Of a DNA stretch of 46,515 nt, positions 43,351 to 46,515 are shown piece by piece (the first letter of the stretch is position 1; every line of letters begins with the position of its first letter). Source of the stretch: an uncultured Verrucomicrobiales bacterium (GTDB lineage Bacteria; Verrucomicrobiota; Verrucomicrobiia; Verrucomicrobiales; Akkermansiaceae); assembly GCA_938008215.1 (NCBI GenBank), contig CALLLS010000036.1, positions 1 to 46,515 on the forward strand, written 5' to 3'. The notes under the pieces were generated by a model, which did not search any database, had not been told where the DNA came from, and saw only the letters and a program-made list of their open reading frames with translations. A program made the position numbers and the translations under genes.

Positions 43351-46300
43351 ATGGAACAATTCACTAAACTCACCACCAAGCTTAAGGAACTCTTTGAGCT
43401 AGAAAAAGCGGATCTAGACTTCGGCATCCACCGAATCATAAAAGCCCGCCGCAAGCATATTGAGGACTTTCTGAGTGAAGAGGACGTAGCAGGAAAACCG
43501 AACTTAAAGAGAATTGTGCGCAGAGAGCTAGGTGCTATTGATAAGAGTGACCTACAGGCACAGCTCGCCACTGTTATTACACAGCTCAGAGATGAATATG
43601 GAAACCGCGCCTTTGAGGGGGATCACCTGATGGATATGGAGGCTCTGCAATCTGCTCTCGGTAAGGAATGGAAAGACCTTTCCACCAAGCTGGAGGCGGA
43701 TGATACGGATCTCAACGCCCAGCTAGAAGCAGAGATTTACTCCCACCTCTACGAGTTCTTCTCCCGCTATTATGATGAGGCGGACTTTCTCTCTAAGCGG
43801 CGCATAAAGGCAGGAGACGCTCCCTACGCAGTTCCTTACTCTGGGGAAGAGGTCATGCTCCATTGGGCTAATAAGGACCAATACTACATTAAGACCAGTG
43901 AGGACATGAAGGACTACACCTTTACCGTCACGGACGCTACTGGTAAGCACCATCGCATAAAGTTCCAGTGTGAGCGCCAAGACCCCATCCTGAATAATAA
44001 TAAAGCCAAGCGGGAGTTCTGGCTAGATGAGGAGAAGGAAATTCAGATCACAGACTCCACCCTCACCATCCCCCTTCACTATAAGATAGTAGAGAAAGCC
44101 AGAGTAGCAGCTGCTAATGCCCAATTCCTCAGCGACCTCATGGACACTCTCCCTGCAGAATGGAAAAGCCTTCTCAGTAAAGTCCCTGAAGGCGGTACTA
44201 AGCCACACCTAGAGAAACACTTTACGAACTATAGTAAAAAGAATAAATCAGACTTCTTCATCCATAAGCACCTCGGTAAGTTCCTAAGTGGAGAGCTAGA
44301 CTTCTACATTAAGAATGAGGTCATGCATCTAGATGAAGTAGATGATAAAGGGGCAGATTACCTCACCCGTCAGATCCGTAAGATTAAAGCTATCCGGAAC
44401 ATCGCCCATGAGCTCATCTCCTTCCTTGCACAGTTAGAGAACTTCCAGAAAAAGCTCTGGCTTAAGAAAAAATACGTCACGGAGACCAATTACGGCATCA
44501 CCATAGACCACCTCCTAGAGCGTCCAGATGCGGCTGAGATTCTTTCCACCATCTCCGCTAATATGGCACAACGGGCAGAGTGGAACACCCTTTATGCGCT
44601 AGAGGAGATTCTCCCAGAGGGCGAGGCCCTCACCCCTGACTTCCTCCGTGCCAATGATAAGCTCATGGTAGATACTAAGCACTTCCCCCAAGCCTTTAAA
44701 TATAAGCTCCTCTGTGGGATAGATGACTTAGATGAAGTGACAAATGGCGTCCTCATTAACTCTGAAAACTTCCAAGCTCTTAATGTGCTTCAAGAACGGT
44801 ATAAGGAGAAAGTGAAGTGTATTTATATCGATCCGCCTTATAATACAGGTGAGGATGGGTTTATTTATAAAGATAACTATCAGACGTCCTCTTGGCTTTC
44901 CATGATGGAGCCTAGAATATTAGAAGCATTTCAATTCATGTCTGATAATGGGATTTTTCTCACCTCAATTGATGATTATGAATTTAATACACTTCATTTA
45001 TTAATGAGGCAAGTATTTGGAAACGATGCATGGGAAGCCTCTTTTATTAGAAAGAGGCGCTCTTCTTCAGCAATGTCTCAAAATCTCATTTCTCAAGATC
45101 ATGAGTATGTAACTTGTTATACTAAACAGGCGTTCTCAGAGGCTAAAGGAATTCCAAAAGAGTATGGCTCTTATAGAAATCCTGATAATGACCCTAAAGG
45201 AGATTGGATGTTGGATAACCTTACAGTTGGAATGAATGCGGAACAAAGACCTAATCAGTTTTATGATTTGGTTAGTCCTTTTAGTTGCATAAAATACCCC
45301 GCAAATCCCAACAGGGTTTGGGCATATATTCCAGAATCAATGGATACGAGAATCGAAGATGGAAAAATCGCATTTCCTGACGATCCAAAATACCTAGAAC
45401 TAGGTATGAAAATCAGTTCTCCGATGTTAAAAAGGTATAAAGCAGAGTTGAAATCTAGTGTTAACCCCGTTTCAACTCTCATAGACACGGGAAAAAAGAA
45501 AGAAGATAAAGGTAAGGTTGAATTAGTGGCTGGTTTGAATACCGAAGCAACTAAAGAGATTCAGCATATTTTTGGACATAACCAGTTTTCTTACGCTAAA
45601 CCAAAATCTCTAGTATCTGTTCTTACTGAGCAATTTGCATTCAATGAAGATACTATTTTAGATTTTTTTGCGGGATCTGGAACAACTGGACATGCCGTTA
45701 TTAACCTCAACCGCGAGGACGAAGGTCAGCGTAAATACATTCTCGTAGAAATGGGGCAGTATTTTGACTCTGTAACGATGCCACGTGTGCAGAAGGTTGC
45801 CTACAGTGCGGATTGGAAAAACGGGAAGCCTGAGAACCGCGACACGGGAGTTTCACAGATCATCAAATACTTTTCCCTAGAGCAATATGAGGACAGCTTA
45901 AACAACCTAGAGCTAGAAGACCGGAGTGCGGACTTACTAGGGTTTGAGGACGCGGTGCAGGAGGAATACCTCTTCCACTATATGCTAGACTTTGAGACGC
46001 GGGGACATTTGCTGAACCTAGAGCGCTTCACTGATCCATGGGGAAGCCAGCTTAAGATCTATAACCCTAACAGCGGAAATGCCGAGCCTAAGACTATAGA
46101 CCTCGTGGAGAGCTTTAACTACCTCATCGGACTCACAGTGACGGAGTGGAAGATGCGGGACGGCTTCCTCACCATAGAAGGGAGTAACCCTGAGGGGCAA
46201 CCCGTGCTCGTCATTTGGCGTAAGACCGCAGACTCAGGTAGTGACTGGCAGGTCACAGATAATCCCGCCCTCACCACCTTTATTGAGAGCACCCGCCGCA

Positions 46301-46440
46301 TTAACCTCTCAGACACAGAGTATGAAGCCATCTACGTGAACGGAGACCATACCCTGCATGACCCCATGAATAAGATCTTCCTCACAGAGCACGTCTTCTA
46401 TGAGGAGATGTTTAAGAACACAGGGAATCCAGAGGATTAA
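43351..46440 (+). CDS. beta-class (type III Mod-like) DNA adenine methyltransferase
   Basis: The 1029-residue product has a long N-terminal region (about 1-440) of unknown role. A type III Mod-like methyltransferase follows: motif IV D494-P-P-Y497 (YIDPPYNTGEDGF) precedes motif I (D771-FFAGSGTTG), the beta-class order, so the target recognition domain should lie between them. A C-terminal extension of about 210 residues follows (FSLEQYEDSLNNLELED onward). N6-adenine methylation is expected. It is the second gene of the helicase operon. Composition is 47-60% GC in the flanking parts but 27-42% in lines sampled between 44941 and 45660, exactly over the recognition region. The stop is 75 bp from the window end. 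Confidence 0.94.
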   Translation: MEQFTKLTTKLKELFELEKADLDFGIHRIIKARRKHIEDFLSEEDVAGKPNLKRIVRRELGAIDKSDLQAQLATVITQLRDEYGNRAFEGDHLMDMEALQSALGKEWKDLSTKLEADDTDLNAQLEAEIYSHLYEFFSRYYDEADFLSKRRIKAGDAPYAVPYSGEEVMLHWANKDQYYIKTSEDMKDYTFTVTDATGKHHRIKFQCERQDPILNNNKAKREFWLDEEKEIQITDSTLTIPLHYKIVEKARVAAANAQFLSDLMDTLPAEWKSLLSKVPEGGTKPHLEKHFTNYSKKNKSDFFIHKHLGKFLSGELDFYIKNEVMHLDEVDDKGADYLTRQIRKIKAIRNIAHELISFLAQLENFQKKLWLKKKYVTETNYGITIDHLLERPDAAEILSTISANMAQRAEWNTLYALEEILPEGEALTPDFLRANDKLMVDTKHFPQAFKYKLLCGIDDLDEVTNGVLINSENFQALNVLQERYKEKVKCIYIDPPYNTGEDGFIYKDNYQTSSWLSMMEPRILEAFQFMSDNGIFLTSIDDYEFNTLHLLMRQVFGNDAWEASFIRKRRSSSAMSQNLISQDHEYVTCYTKQAFSEAKGIPKEYGSYRNPDNDPKGDWMLDNLTVGMNAEQRPNQFYDLVSPFSCIKYPANPNRVWAYIPESMDTRIEDGKIAFPDDPKYLELGMKISSPMLKRYKAELKSSVNPVSTLIDTGKKKEDKGKVELVAGLNTEATKEIQHIFGHNQFSYAKPKSLVSVLTEQFAFNEDTILDFFAGSGTTGHAVINLNREDEGQRKYILVEMGQYFDSVTMPRVQKVAYSADWKNGKPENRDTGVSQIIKYFSLEQYEDSLNNLELEDRSADLLGFEDAVQEEYLFHYMLDFETRGHLLNLERFTDPWGSQLKIYNPNSGNAEPKTIDLVESFNYLIGLTVTEWKMRDGFLTIEGSNPEGQPVLVIWRKTADSGSDWQVTDNPALTTFIESTRRINLSDTEYEAIYVNGDHTLHDPMNKIFLTEHVFYEEMFKNTGNPED

Positions 46441-46454
46441 TCACCACGCTAATA

Positions 46455-46515
46455 ATGATACCTACATCTTCTATACGCATTAGCACTACTAGTCTTAATT
46501 CTGGTAGTCTTATTA
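46455..46515 (+). CDS. possible start of a further gene, cut by the window edge
   Basis: An ATG 14 bp after the methyltransferase stop opens a frame (MIPTSSIRISTTSLNSGSL) that stays open for 20 codons to the window edge. It could be the next gene of the helicase/methyltransferase operon, such as a nuclease subunit. Twenty codons are too few to be sure that it is coding. Confidence 0.25.
   Translation, partial: MIPTSSIRISTTSLNSGSLI

Noticed and set aside
40449-46440. Complete DISARM or classical type III restriction system
   Set aside because: An SNF2 helicase and a methyltransferase are present, but no drmA/B/C-like or Res-like gene is visible, so neither name is justified from this window.
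1-46515. tRNA genes, rRNA, CRISPR arrays, insertion sequences, attachment sites
   Set aside because: No T-loop-like signatures outside genes, no regular direct repeats with spacers, and no transposase or integrase-like frame were seen on reading.

Overview
The window looks like a chromosomal segment of a free-living, Gram-negative-type bacterium, most likely a member of the Verrucomicrobiota. This assignment is inferred from gene content and style, not from a database search. The style includes a Pro/Lys-rich tail-anchored protein with repeated PLK/APKP motifs, exported proteins with NGD-type repeats, a long-helix LysM lipoprotein, and start codons that mostly lack clear Shine-Dalgarno sequences. 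By eye most of the window is roughly 35-48% GC. The SNF2/methyltransferase block at the right end is clearly richer (50-60% in sampled lines), except for one AT-rich patch. I see no rRNA, tRNA, CRISPR array, insertion sequence or prophage.

Left part (1-9.4 kb): a leftward run of four genes (histidine-rich polytopic membrane protein, exported DUF255/SPATA20-like thioredoxin-fold protein, membrane-anchored protein with a PD-(D/E)XK-like motif, and a partial exported protein cut by the window edge) lies divergent from an MmeI-family type IIL restriction-modification enzyme. Three small unknown genes follow, then a manganese-type superoxide dismutase.

Central part (9.4-35.6 kb): mostly core metabolism and envelope genes. 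These are GTP cyclohydrolase FolE2, a glutamate/dicarboxylate symporter, an IF-1-like protein, acetolactate synthase subunits (ilvB-ilvN), a BaiN/HI0933-type flavoprotein coupled to a MidA/NDUFAF7-type methyltransferase, a class A penicillin-binding protein whose transpeptidase motifs are eroded, a Pro/Lys-rich tail-anchored protein followed by a 26-residue membrane microprotein, thioredoxin next to DsbD (a reductant supply and export pair), an EF-G, lysA, two exported or anchored unknowns, pabB, hemB (Mg-type metal site), dxr, a small coiled-coil protein, an M20 dipeptidase and a LysM lipoprotein.

Right part (35.7-46.5 kb): argG, a dynamin-like membrane GTPase with degenerate later G motifs, an exported protein with four NGD-type repeats, then a large module of a SNF2 helicase and a type III-Mod-like beta-class adenine methyltransferase. 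This module differs in base composition from its surroundings. The methyltransferase carries an AT-rich patch that coincides with its expected target recognition domain. A nuclease or further partner would have to lie beyond the right edge. The two restriction/defence loci at either end, and the composition mosaic, are the most promising accessory biology here.
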